Shown here piece by piece: positions 1-8,582 of a stretch of 64,000 bases of DNA. The stretch comes from Verrucomicrobiaceae bacterium. GTDB taxonomy: Bacteria > Verrucomicrobiota > Verrucomicrobiia > Verrucomicrobiales > Verrucomicrobiaceae. The stretch covers positions 62,001 through 126,000 of the forward strand of contig JAEUHK010000124.1 of assembly GCA_016795465.1 (NCBI GenBank), in the 5' to 3' direction. Under the pieces are notes generated by a model. The model had not been told where the DNA came from. It ran no database searches and saw nothing but the letters and a program-made list of their open reading frames with translations. The position numbers were made by a program, and so were the translations under genes. How positions within the stretch are numbered: position 1 is the stretch's first letter; every line of letters begins with the position of its first letter.

Positions 1-3000
1 AAGCTGGCGACAGGCCCGGTCACGTTCAGCGTCACCGGAACGGCCACGGATGGATTGGTGAGATCGTTCGAGGTGAAGGTAAGCTGGGCTGTGGCAGCAC
101 CGAGTGGCAGCGTGGTGGCATTGAAGGTCACAGTCACTTCGGCGGAGGCTCCTGCGGGCACGCTGCCGGAGGCGGGAGAGGCCGTGAGCCAGGTTTGCGT
201 GCTCGCCGCGTTCCAATTCATCGCGCCCAGCCCGGTGTTCGTGAGCGTGACCGTCCGCGTCTTGCTCGACTGCCGAGGAATGTCCAGGGTGAAGGAAGCT
301 GGTGCCACGCCGATGCGAGGCCCTGTGAGCACGGCGAAGGGATTGCTCGCCGCCGTGGCCTGCGGCCCCGTCACGGTGATGCGCACATTCGTCCCGGCGG
401 CCAGCACACGCACATTCTGCTGCCACACACCGTTCACAAACTCCGCCGCCGTCGGATACGAATAGGCCAGCGCCCCCGCATCTCCCGCCGCCGCCTGCGT
501 CACCGGCCCGGCAACGGCCGGGAGAGTGGCGCCGTTCACATCCTTCGCCGTGATCGTGAGCGGGATGTTGGCCCCCTCGATCTGCGGGCTGGCAATGCTG
601 CCGATGACAAAACTGGCCGCGTCATTATCCCGCACGGCGATCACATCGGTCAAAGCCGTGCCGCCGAAGGCGCTGGCGCTCACCGTCACATTTGCCGTGC
701 CATCCAGAGCCGTGTCATCCACCACCGCCGCTGGCACCGCCGCCGTGCTTTGACCAGCGGCGATGGTGATCGAGGCCGGCACGGTGAGCTGGGCCGGATG
801 GCTGGAGGTCAAACTCACCGTCACCGGCGTCACCGCCACACCGCCGAGCGTCACCACACCCGGCGCGGGCGTCGTTGGAGCGCCCTCATAGGTCTCGTCA
901 TTCATGTTCAGCGTGATGGTGGCCGTCTCATCATCCGTCACCGCCACGCCGGCTGTGCCGCTGGTCCAATTCGCCACGCTGGCCGTGAGCGTGACGTTTT
1001 GCGTGCCGTCGAGCAGCGTGTCCTGCGGCGCATTGAGGGTGAATGATGCCTGAGACTGCCCTGCGGGAATGGTGATGAATTCCGGCACGATAATTTCCCC
1101 CGTGTCATTGCTGAGCAGGCTCACCTGTACATCACGCCCCGCCGCCGCCGGAATGCTCACGCTGCCGGTGGTGGCTGCCGCACCTTCGGCGAGGGTCGCG
1201 GGGGCGGTCAGTGTCAGCGTCGTCGTCTCATCATCCATGATGCTGATCGTGCGGTTGGCCGTGGTAAAGCCGGAAGCGGTCGCCGTGATCTGCGCCGACT
1301 GCGTGCCATCCAGCAGCGTGTCATTCACCACATTCAGCGTGAAGCTCACACTGCTCTGCCCGGCCAGGATCGTCACGCTGGCAGGCACCGTGACCTCCGC
1401 CGTGTTCGAGGAGGCCAGGCTCACCGTCGTATCTGCCGCCACCGTACCGCTAGTTTGTAGCGTTCCCGTGAGGCCGCCCGCGCTCTCCGCAGCATTCGCC
1501 GCGAAGCTCAGCGTCAGCGGCAGGATGTTCTGATACCCGCTGAAATTGCTCTCAACAAAATCCGCCGGCACTCCTGTGCCACGGGACAGGCCGATCACCC
1601 CGCTGGTGACGCCCACATCCAGGTGGGTGATGCGGATGCGCCCGTCGAAGAACATCTCGATCTGGAAGTTGCTCAAGTTTCCGCCTCCATAGGGCGGCAC
1701 ATTCAACCACGTCACCGCCGCCCGATCTGCCAGCTCACGCCAGGTCACCAAGCCTGTGCTCGGATATAGGTCCAGCAGCATGCCGGAGATGCGCGGCAGG
1801 GAAAAATGCGTGCCGGTGCTGATCGAGTAATTGCTGTCACCGTTCCCAAAAGTCACATAGCCGTTGCTGCCGACAAAAAAGCCGTTGTAGCTCGTGCCGT
1901 GGAGCTTCACCTGGTTTCCGCCGGTCAGAGACACGCTCGCATAGGTGTCATCGCTCATCGGCAGGCTCGCACCGCCTGCAGGGTCCGTGGGAAACGCAGT
2001 CACCGGCACACGCTGCACCACGTAACCGCTCGCGGAGGCATTGGGGGTGAAGAGAAAGCTTTGGTTGTCGATGTCCTGCGGCCCGCTGCTGTCAAAAACC
2101 TCCGTGAAGTAATCCACCACGCCGATCCGCAGTGATGCCTGGCGTGGCAGCACCGCGGTGCTCGTCGTGTTCGTAAAAGTCAGCGTCGCGCTGTACAGCC
2201 CGTCCGCCAGCGCATCGGCCGCGGCGCTGATCGTCGCCGTCACCGTCGTGCTCGCTCCCGCCGCCAGCGTGCCGGAGGCCGGAGCCACCGTGATCCACGT
2301 TTGATTCGACGCCGCCGTCCAGCTCAGCGGGGCCGTGCCGGTATTGCTCACCGTGTAAGCTTGCGCAGCGGGAGCAAACGGCCCGCCCGCATCCCCCGAG
2401 GCCAAAAAAGCCGCCACAGGCGTCACACTGAGATCATCCGGCAGATCAAAGCTCTCCGTCACGCCCGTCGTCGTGTTTGTGGAGGGGCTGATGGCGTTGC
2501 TGCCCATGCCGCGCTTCGCAAAGCCGGACCACAACGCGATCCGGTTCGCCCCCGCATTGTTCACCAGGTCCGCCTGGAGGATCGCATCGCGTGCCTGGAG
2601 GAAAGTGGGGTTGGCCGGGGCCAGCTTCATGCCATCCGTCACGATCTGCAGCATCAGTTCATTGCCTGTGGCCCAGCCGCGATTGAGGATGATGTTCCGC
2701 CGGCATTCCAGCAGCGCCATGCACCACACCTCGCCCTGCCCATGTACCTCGCTCGGGTCCGAGTTTGAACTGCTCCACAGTGGATTCAGCGGCACGCCCG
2801 CATGCGAGCTGGCCTTGGAGGGATCAATGTCCTTGTAGGTCAGCGGATTCTTCGTCATGTCCTGGCAGTACGGATAGCGGCGGATGCCGAAGTAGTAGTT
2901 CTGCGTCAGGCCGTAGAAGTCCTTCGTCGCGTAGCCTCCCTTTGCCCAGCAGCCGTCCAGATCATCACCCGCCTGGCTCAGCAGGCTGATCGCATAAAAA

Positions 3001-4634
3001 TCACTCCAGCCTTCGCCCATGCCCCAGCCTTGCAGCGAGCCCAGGCCCACGCCGCCGCCCACCAGGCGGTTGCTCAGCCCATGCGTGTACTCATGGATCA
3101 CGATCTCACCATCAAAGGAGCTGTCACGATCCGGTGTGGCATCCGGGAAGATGAACATCTGCATGCGGGCCGGGGAACCGTCGCTCGGAGTGGACATGTT
3201 CGCATTGTTCGTGCCGCTGCCATCCTGTGAGTCCGCCTGCACCGCGTCATTCCCATTGCCGCCACGACCAAAGTTGTTCGTCTGGAAATTCCCTGCGCTC
3301 TCCGTGAAGCCCAGCTCGTAAAAGCGGTCATGTATCCAGTTGTTGTAATAGAAAAGCTGCGTCACCGAGGCATCGCGGTAGGTCGAGGGTGCCGCCGTCA
3401 AGTCCCAGGTGAAGTCAAACACCCGGTCCACGCCCTGCGGACGCGGCGTGTCCGCCACATTGTTCGCATCCAGGTCGAGATGCGCATCGACATTATTGCC
3501 CAGCGTCTCGTTCTGCCCGTCGGGAATCCATCCTTCAGGCGAAGCAGTCGTGTTATGAGCCTGCGTCGTCAAAAGCGTCCGCGCCACCTCCGCAGGCTGT
3601 ACCGTGCTCGGCGTGCTGTGCCCCGGTGAAAACGGACTCGGGCTGTCGCTCGTGAAAACGCGATATGTCGCGTTGCTGATGTCATTCGTCAGGCTTTGGC
3701 GCACCAGCACCTCCCCGCTCTTCGCGTCCACCAGCACGCGAAACATCTCATTGGCCGCCAAACTGAACGTCTCGATCTCCCAAGCCAGCCGCAGCGTCTT
3801 CTCATCCATCGGCACCCAGCTCAAATGAGCCGTCGTATCGCTAAAACCGGGGGCCGCGAGCTTTTGCGACTGCTCCACGCCTTGCGCAGGTGCCTTCGGT
3901 GTCACCTTCGCCACCTCCAAAGTGCCGCCAAGGCTCTGCGCCACCTCCGCGAGGGCTTTCGGCGCATTCAGCGGCGGATTCGTCACCAGCGCCACCTGCT
4001 CGGCCGCCGCTTTCGGCGCATCCGCCATGAAATGACTGCCCAGCGTGACCAGTTCGCCGTTCTTTGTGAGATTCGCCTTCAAGATCGTCTGGAACACCGG
4101 CACGCCCGCCACCTCCTGTTGCCACACCACCGTGCGCATACCGTTGTGCGCCGTCACATCCTCGCGGGTGACTCGGCTGTGGCCCTTTTTCAGTTCCACC
4201 GCCCGATGCCCGAACAAACCCGGATACGCCTCGATAAACTGCCGCACCGGCTCATGTGGGTCTTGACTGCCCTGCTCGGCTCTCGAGAGGAATTTCCCCG
4301 CCGCCAGGATGTGCTTCGGCGCCCCCGAGACCGGGTCAAAATCCACCTGAATGCCCGGAAACGCCCTTTGCAGCTTCGCGAGGTCTTCCCTGCGTCTCGA
4401 CGAGTCCGATGCCCCGCCGCCTTTCTCGCGCTGATCCACCTCTTTCACACGCTTCTTTACCCGGTCCATGATGAGGCGGGTCTTGGGCTGCGCCCCCACC
4501 GACACCTTTTCAGCCGTCACCTTCTCGTTTGAAACCTCAGACGTGGGCATCAGCAAAAAGGCCATCATTCCGATGAACATGAGCAGCGCCGCGAGCAGCG
4601 GAAACGGCAGGGAGAAAGAATGGCGCACTTTCAT
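1..4634 (-). CDS. Secreted M36 (fungalysin-like) metallopeptidase with multidomain C-terminal region, partial
   Basis: An ATG (complement of 4632-4634) opens a frame that stays open to the left edge, giving about 1,544 codons without a stop; the C-terminus is off the window. The N-terminus has a hydrophobic signal or anchor segment. Residues about 125-200 look like an FTP propeptide. The zinc site HEYTH lies at residues 514-518 and the third-ligand motif GEGWSDF has its Glu at 541, as expected for M36. Further on come a BACON-like domain (about 755-835), a nidogen-like segment (about 840-1035), Calx-beta-like repeats and a second BACON-like domain (about 1450-1535). It probably digests extracellular protein. 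It is divergent from pyrH. The family is confident; the domain borders are approximate. Confidence 0.9.
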   Translation of the reverse strand, partial: MKVRHSFSLPFPLLAALLMFIGMMAFLLMPTSEVSNEKVTAEKVSVGAQPKTRLIMDRVKKRVKEVDQREKGGGASDSSRRREDLAKLQRAFPGIQVDFDPVSGAPKHILAAGKFLSRAEQGSQDPHEPVRQFIEAYPGLFGHRAVELKKGHSRVTREDVTAHNGMRTVVWQQEVAGVPVFQTILKANLTKNGELVTLGSHFMADAPKAAAEQVALVTNPPLNAPKALAEVAQSLGGTLEVAKVTPKAPAQGVEQSQKLAAPGFSDTTAHLSWVPMDEKTLRLAWEIETFSLAANEMFRVLVDAKSGEVLVRQSLTNDISNATYRVFTSDSPSPFSPGHSTPSTVQPAEVARTLLTTQAHNTTASPEGWIPDGQNETLGNNVDAHLDLDANNVADTPRPQGVDRVFDFTWDLTAAPSTYRDASVTQLFYYNNWIHDRFYELGFTESAGNFQTNNFGRGGNGNDAVQADSQDGSGTNNANMSTPSDGSPARMQMFIFPDATPDRDSSFDGEIVIHEYTHGLSNRLVGGGVGLGSLQGWGMGEGWSDFYAISLLSQAGDDLDGCWAKGGYATKDFYGLTQNYYFGIRRYPYCQDMTKNPLTYKDIDPSKASSHAGVPLNPLWSSSNSDPSEVHGQGEVWCMALLECRRNIILNRGWATGNELMLQIVTDGMKLAPANPTFLQARDAILQADLVNNAGANRIALWSGFAKRGMGSNAISPSTNTTTGVTESFDLPDDLSVTPVAAFLASGDAGGPFAPAAQAYTVSNTGTAPLSWTAASNQTWITVAPASGTLAAGASTTVTATISAAADALADGLYSATLTFTNTTSTAVLPRQASLRIGVVDYFTEVFDSSGPQDIDNQSFLFTPNASASGYVVQRVPVTAFPTDPAGGASLPMSDDTYASVSLTGGNQVKLHGTSYNGFFVGSNGYVTFGNGDSNYSISTGTHFSLPRISGMLLDLYPSTGLVTWRELADRAAVTWLNVPPYGGGNLSNFQIEMFFDGRIRITHLDVGVTSGVIGLSRGTGVPADFVESNFSGYQNILPLTLSFAANAAESAGGLTGTLQTSGTVAADTTVSLASSNTAEVTVPASVTILAGQSSVSFTLNVVNDTLLDGTQSAQITATASGFTTANRTISIMDDETTTLTLTAPATLAEGAAATTGSVSIPAAAGRDVQVSLLSNDTGEIIVPEFITIPAGQSQASFTLNAPQDTLLDGTQNVTLTASVANWTSGTAGVAVTDDETATITLNMNDETYEGAPTTPAPGVVTLGGVAVTPVTVSLTSSHPAQLTVPASITIAAGQSTAAVPAAVVDDTALDGTANVTVSASAFGGTALTDVIAVRDNDAASFVIGSIASPQIEGANIPLTITAKDVNGATLPAVAGPVTQAAAGDAGALAYSYPTAAEFVNGVWQQNVRVLAAGTNVRITVTGPQATAASNPFAVLTGPRIGVAPASFTLDIPRQSSKTRTVTLTNTGLGAMNWNAASTQTWLTASPASGSVPAGASAEVTVTFNATTLPLGAATAQLTFTSNDLTNPSVAVPVTLNVTGPVAS

Positions 4635-4810
4635 AAAATTCGATTTTAAACAAGCCTGAGTATGCCTGACAACCCTGGAATGGTAAAGACACCCGTGAAG
4701 CCTGCGGCTTTCTCCTCCCCTCTGCCATTTCATCCACCGCAGACGGGGGGCAGATTTACCTTTGCAAGGCTCGGCGCTGCATGCTTTATGGTTCAACTTC
4801 GCTCTTCTCC

Positions 4811-5548
4811 ATGTCTGATACTACTCCTCGCAAATTCCGTCGTGTTCTTCTCAAACTCAGCGGCGAGGCATTGAGGCAGCCCGGCAGCACGGACAACATC
4901 AGCCCGCCCATCGTCGAGGACATGGCGGCGCAGATCAAAGCCGCGCATCAAACCGGCCTCGAAATCGCCCTCGTGGTCGGCGGTGGCAATTTCTGGCGTG
5001 GCGTGAGCGCTTCGAACAAGGGCATGGAGCGTGCCACGGCCGATTACATGGGCATGCTCGCCACCGTGATGAACAGTTTGGCCGTGCAAAGCATGCTGGA
5101 GGCCATGGATGTGCCGACTCGCGTGCAAAGCGCCATCAAAATGGACAATGTGGCCGAGCCCTTCATCCGCCGCGTGGCCATGCGTCACCTGGAACTCGGC
5201 CGCGTGGTCATTTTCGCCGCCGGCACGGGAAATCCCTTCTTTTCCACCGACACAACCGCCGCACTGCGAGCCAGCGAAATCAGCGCCGACATCGTTTTGA
5301 AGGCCACGAAGGTCGATGGCATCTACGACAGCGATCCGAACAAAAACCCCAACGCCGTCAAATTCGACCGCATCAGCTTCCACGAGTGCCTGACGCGCCA
5401 GCTCAAGGTCATGGACGCCACCGCCTTCTCGCTGTGCATGGAAAACAACATGCCCATCGGCGTCTTCAGCATGAACGAGCCCGACAACATCCGCCGCGCC
5501 CTCACCGGCGAGCACATCGGCACGCTGGTGGATGCGGCCGGGGCGTGA
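4811..5548 (+). CDS. pyrH: UMP kinase (uridylate kinase)
   Basis: A 245-residue protein of the amino-acid-kinase fold that phosphorylates UMP to UDP in pyrimidine nucleotide synthesis. The N-terminal RRVLLKLSGEAL, the glycine-rich VVGGGNFWRG and the TDTTAALRASEI segment are typical of bacterial PyrH, and the length matches. An in-frame ATG lies 30 bases upstream at 4781, but the start at 4811 (MSDTTPRKFRR) gives the normal family N-terminus. A weak promoter-like pair (TTGCAA 4762-4767, TTTATG 4785-4790, 17-base spacer) precedes it. frr follows, the common bacterial order, but rpsB and tsf are not upstream here. Confidence 0.97.
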   Translation: MSDTTPRKFRRVLLKLSGEALRQPGSTDNISPPIVEDMAAQIKAAHQTGLEIALVVGGGNFWRGVSASNKGMERATADYMGMLATVMNSLAVQSMLEAMDVPTRVQSAIKMDNVAEPFIRRVAMRHLELGRVVIFAAGTGNPFFSTDTTAALRASEISADIVLKATKVDGIYDSDPNKNPNAVKFDRISFHECLTRQLKVMDATAFSLCMENNMPIGVFSMNEPDNIRRALTGEHIGTLVDAAGA

Positions 5549-5556
5549 TGAGCAGC

Positions 5557-5573
5557 GCTCAAAGCGCTTGAGC
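5557..5573 (+). other. Small RNA hairpin between pyrH and frr
   Basis: GCTCAA and TTGAGC form a perfect 6-bp stem around a 5-base loop just after the pyrH stop codon. No U-tract follows, so it is not an obvious intrinsic terminator. It could mark a processing or attenuation point between the two genes. That role is inference. Confidence 0.4.
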
Positions 5574-5623
5574 TTCCACGCCGTAGCGTCCAAGAAGGAG
5601 GGAACACCTATCCCTGATCTCTT

Positions 5624-6190
5624 ATGGACGCTGAAATGACCATCTTGGAATGCGAAGAAGCCATGACGAAGGCTGTCGAGCATGCCATCCACGAATTCGC
5701 CACGGTGCGAACGGGCAAGGCGAGTCCCACGCTCGTCGAAAACCTGGATGTGCATGTCCACAGCTATGGCAGCCACATGAAGCTCAAGCAGCTGGCCATG
5801 ATCACCACGCCGGACCCGCGCCTGATCCGCATCGAGCCGTTCGATTCCAGCACGCTCACGGACATCGACCGGGCCATCCGCGAGTCTCGCCTCGGCCTGA
5901 ATGGCAGCATCGAAGGCAAGGTCATCCGCCTGCCCATCCCCGCCCTCTCGCAGGAACGCCGCGAGCAGATGGTGAAGATGTGCAAACAGCTCGGAGAGGA
6001 AGCCCGCGTCCGCGTGCGCAGTGCCCGCCGCAGTGCCTTGGAGGCTCTGAAGGCCGGTGAAAAGGAGAGCAGCATTACCGAGGACGACCTCCGCCGCCTC
6101 GAAAAGGACGTGCAGACCATGACGGACAAGAAGATCGCCGAGATCGACCAGCACGTCGTTTCCAAGGAAAAGGAAATCCTGACCGTCTGA
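5624..6190 (+). CDS. frr: Ribosome recycling factor
   Basis: A 188-residue protein that, with EF-G, splits post-termination ribosomes. The sequence follows the RRF pattern throughout: an N-terminal helix with MTKAVEHAIHEFATVRTGKASPTLVENLDV, then the domain II segment, then RREQMVKMCKQLGEEARVRVRSARR and the C-terminal EDDLRRLEKDVQTMTDKKIAEID. Length matches the family. A second in-frame ATG lies four codons in. A purine-rich AAGGAGG stretch sits about 20 bases upstream, somewhat far for a Shine-Dalgarno site. The gene is 75 bases downstream of pyrH and probably co-transcribed with it. Confidence 0.97.
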   Translation: MDAEMTILECEEAMTKAVEHAIHEFATVRTGKASPTLVENLDVHVHSYGSHMKLKQLAMITTPDPRLIRIEPFDSSTLTDIDRAIRESRLGLNGSIEGKVIRLPIPALSQERREQMVKMCKQLGEEARVRVRSARRSALEALKAGEKESSITEDDLRRLEKDVQTMTDKKIAEIDQHVVSKEKEILTV

Positions 6191-6257
6191 CCCTTCGCCT
6201 GCGTCGAATCCGCAGTTGCCATTTCTCACCTGTGCCGCATTCTTCGCGCCCCCATCC

Positions 6258-6953
6258 ATGCGCACTCTGGTCATTGGCGACATTCACGGCTGTTCCGCGG
6301 CCTTGGAAGTCCTATTGAAAGAGCTCGCTCCAGGGAAAGACGACACGCTCGTGACCCTCGGTGACTATGTGGACCGCGGGCCGGACTCGCGAGGCGTCAT
6401 CCAGCGGCTCATCGACCTCGATGCGCAAACGAAGCTCGTTCCCATCATGGGCAACCACGAGATCCTCATGCTCGACGCGAAGAAGCGGGAGATCGATTTC
6501 GAGTCCTGGCTGGCCATCGGCGGCCGCGCCACGATGGAGAGCTACGCCGGTGCCCCCGTGCCGGAGTGGACGGCGGTGCCCAAGACACACTGGGAATTCA
6601 TGGGAACCCGCTGCCAGCGCTACTTTGAGACCAACACGCACATCTTCGCCCATGCCGGCGTGAACGCCATGATCCCCCTCGCCGATCAAGGCGATGACTG
6701 GCTCTTCTGGCGGCGCTTCGATGATGCGCACGCGCATTTTTCCGGCAAGACCCTCATCTGCGGCCACACCGCGCAGAAGAACGGCCTGCCCGCCATCAAG
6801 CCAGGATGCCTCTGCATCGACACCTGGGCCTACGGCGATGGATGGCTCACCGGCATGGACGTGAGCACGGATGTCTTTATCCAGGCCAACCAGCACGGGC
6901 ACGTCCGTCGCCTCACCATTCGTGAAGTGATCGCCCAGGCTGCCGCCGCCTGA
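6258..6953 (+). CDS. PPP-type metallophosphatase (serine/threonine phosphatase family)
   Basis: A 231-residue calcineurin-like phosphoesterase. The three metal-binding signatures are visible in order: GDIHG (residues 6-10), GDYVDRG and GNHE, followed by the C-terminal ICGHT histidine motif. This is the PPP/PrpE-type arrangement of bacterial protein phosphatases and diadenosine-tetraphosphate hydrolases. The substrate cannot be decided from sequence. An upstream in-frame ATG at 6216 would add 14 residues before the conserved MRTLVIGDIHG start, so 6258 is preferred. A membrane Ser/Thr kinase is encoded about 4.3 kb away (11248-13686), but nothing shows that the two work together. Confidence 0.9.
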   Translation: MRTLVIGDIHGCSAALEVLLKELAPGKDDTLVTLGDYVDRGPDSRGVIQRLIDLDAQTKLVPIMGNHEILMLDAKKREIDFESWLAIGGRATMESYAGAPVPEWTAVPKTHWEFMGTRCQRYFETNTHIFAHAGVNAMIPLADQGDDWLFWRRFDDAHAHFSGKTLICGHTAQKNGLPAIKPGCLCIDTWAYGDGWLTGMDVSTDVFIQANQHGHVRRLTIREVIAQAAAA

Positions 6954-6968
6954 CCTCCGCCATCCAAC

Positions 6969-8555
6969 ATGAAACCCGTGCGCTGCCTGCTCGCCGCCGC
7001 CGTCTTTGCCGCCTTTTGGTGCGCCGGGGCTTTCGTGCTGCTGCCGCGCATGGAGGCAAAGCTCGCCACCGCCACACGCGAGGCCCTCGCCGCGCAGCAG
7101 ACGCTCGCGAAGCGGCTCGATAAGGTCCAAACAGCCTTCCAAGGCCAGGTCGCCCATCTCACCGGGCAGGTCCGCAGCGTGCAGGACAAGCTCACCATCG
7201 AGGCCGCCGTGCGTGACCACGTCCGCGCCCCCACAATGATCGCCAGCGGCCTCGGCCAGACCTTGAACCCGGTGGCTGCGGTCAAAAACGACATCGAGAT
7301 CGTGCCCTTCCCGCCCGGCTGGATGCTCCTCGCCGCGAACGGTGCAAAAGCCAGACTCTTCGGCGAGGCCGCGACCGATTTCGAGGCCCGCGACCTTGCC
7401 CGCAGCATCATGGAAAGCTGGAGCGCCAAGGGCGGCAACGTCAGCGGCGCTCTCCAATCCAATCTCGAAGACCACGACGAGGCCGCTGACATCTCCGCCA
7501 CGCTCGGCGGCCTGCCCGCGCCGTCTTCGAATGTCGAACTGCACCTCGCCCGCATCGGTGGTCGCTGGCAGAAATTGAAGCTCGCCGAAGCCGATGAAGC
7601 CCTCCGCGATCAAGCCGCCGCCATCGGCGTGAAGGACGAGCAGTGGAAAAAAGACATCGCGCCTCTCGTCGCCACGCTGCGGCAGGACAACGCCACCGCC
7701 ACCGAGCGTGCCAAGCAGAGCGCCGCGCTCGAAAAGCTCCCGCTCGGCCATCTTTTCATCGCCGTGCGTGACCAGCGCATCATCCTGCGTGGCGAAGTCG
7801 GCAGCGCCGCGATCAAACGTGCCTTGCTCGATGAAGCGCTCGAAATTTTCCCCGCCCGCCGCATCCACGACGACATCCGCGTGAATGCCTCGCGTCGCCC
7901 GGTGGCCGATTTTGGCCCGCTCACCACCGCGTTGCTGCCCGCCAGCGATGCCGCGGAGGAAAAAGCCTTCCACCTCGGCATCAGCGGCCAGGCCTGGCTG
8001 TCGCTCGATTGGCGTGGCTCCCGCGAGGAGCCCTCATGGAAGGAAAAACTCCCCGAAGGGCTCGATCCCGCCCTGCTCCAATCCGACAACGCCCAGCTCA
8101 TCGACTTCCTCCAGGGCAGCGATGCCAACATGCCGCCCATCGCCCGCACGCAGCCCGCCTTCATCGTGCTCGCCTTGATCGGCAACAAAGCCCTGCTCAG
8201 CGGCCAGATCGCCGAGCCCGCGCTGCACGCCCAGCTCCTCGCCGCCGTGAAGACCGCCTATGCGCCCGGCGTCATCACCGAGGCGGATTTCTTCGCCGTG
8301 CGCGGCCACTGCCAGCCCTCCGACGACGTGCTGCACACCGCCAAAAGCCTCCCGCCGCGTGGAGACAAGCCCCTGCTCGCCTTTGCCACACCCGGCGGCA
8401 CTTGGAAAACCCTCGAAGTCACCCCCGCCCTCATCGAGCCCGGTGCCCTTGCCAAATCCGGCCTCCTCCCCGAAGACATCCCCGCCAACCTCGTCGAGAA
8501 AGCCGCCGCCGATACCCTCGAACAACTCCGCGCCCTCCTCCGCCCCAAATCATAA
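6969..8555 (+). CDS. Membrane-anchored envelope protein with BON-like repeats, unknown function
   Basis: A 528-residue protein. It begins with an uncleaved-looking hydrophobic segment (residues about 5-25), then a coiled-coil stretch (about 28-75). Three modules then resemble BON domains: near residues 100-150 (LLAANGAKARLFGEA), about 255-305 (HLFIAVRDQRIILRGEVGS) and about 395-450 (FIVLALIGNKALLSGQI). In each, an exposed strand ending in a Gly turn is followed by a helix, as in BON domains that bind phospholipid or the envelope. It starts 15 bases after the phosphatase and its stop codon lies inside a 7-base-phased repeat. Real gene with confidence; function unknown. Confidence 0.75.
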   Translation: MKPVRCLLAAAVFAAFWCAGAFVLLPRMEAKLATATREALAAQQTLAKRLDKVQTAFQGQVAHLTGQVRSVQDKLTIEAAVRDHVRAPTMIASGLGQTLNPVAAVKNDIEIVPFPPGWMLLAANGAKARLFGEAATDFEARDLARSIMESWSAKGGNVSGALQSNLEDHDEAADISATLGGLPAPSSNVELHLARIGGRWQKLKLAEADEALRDQAAAIGVKDEQWKKDIAPLVATLRQDNATATERAKQSAALEKLPLGHLFIAVRDQRIILRGEVGSAAIKRALLDEALEIFPARRIHDDIRVNASRRPVADFGPLTTALLPASDAAEEKAFHLGISGQAWLSLDWRGSREEPSWKEKLPEGLDPALLQSDNAQLIDFLQGSDANMPPIARTQPAFIVLALIGNKALLSGQIAEPALHAQLLAAVKTAYAPGVITEADFFAVRGHCQPSDDVLHTAKSLPPRGDKPLLAFATPGGTWKTLEVTPALIEPGALAKSGLLPEDIPANLVEKAAADTLEQLRALLRPKS

Positions 8556-8582
8556 GTCATCAATCGTAAATCATAAATCCTC
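8548..8582. repeat. Degenerate 7-base-phased repeat tract
   Basis: Five heptads in exact register with consensus AATCATA span the stop codon (8553-8555) of one gene and end at the base before the GTG start (8583) of the next. It belongs to the heptad family seen at nine other places in this window. Confidence 0.8.

Noticed and set aside
55..3828. Several plus-strand frames across the left region
   Set aside because: All are shadows of the minus-strand M36 protease, which has a signal segment, HEYTH and repeated domains in one continuous frame.
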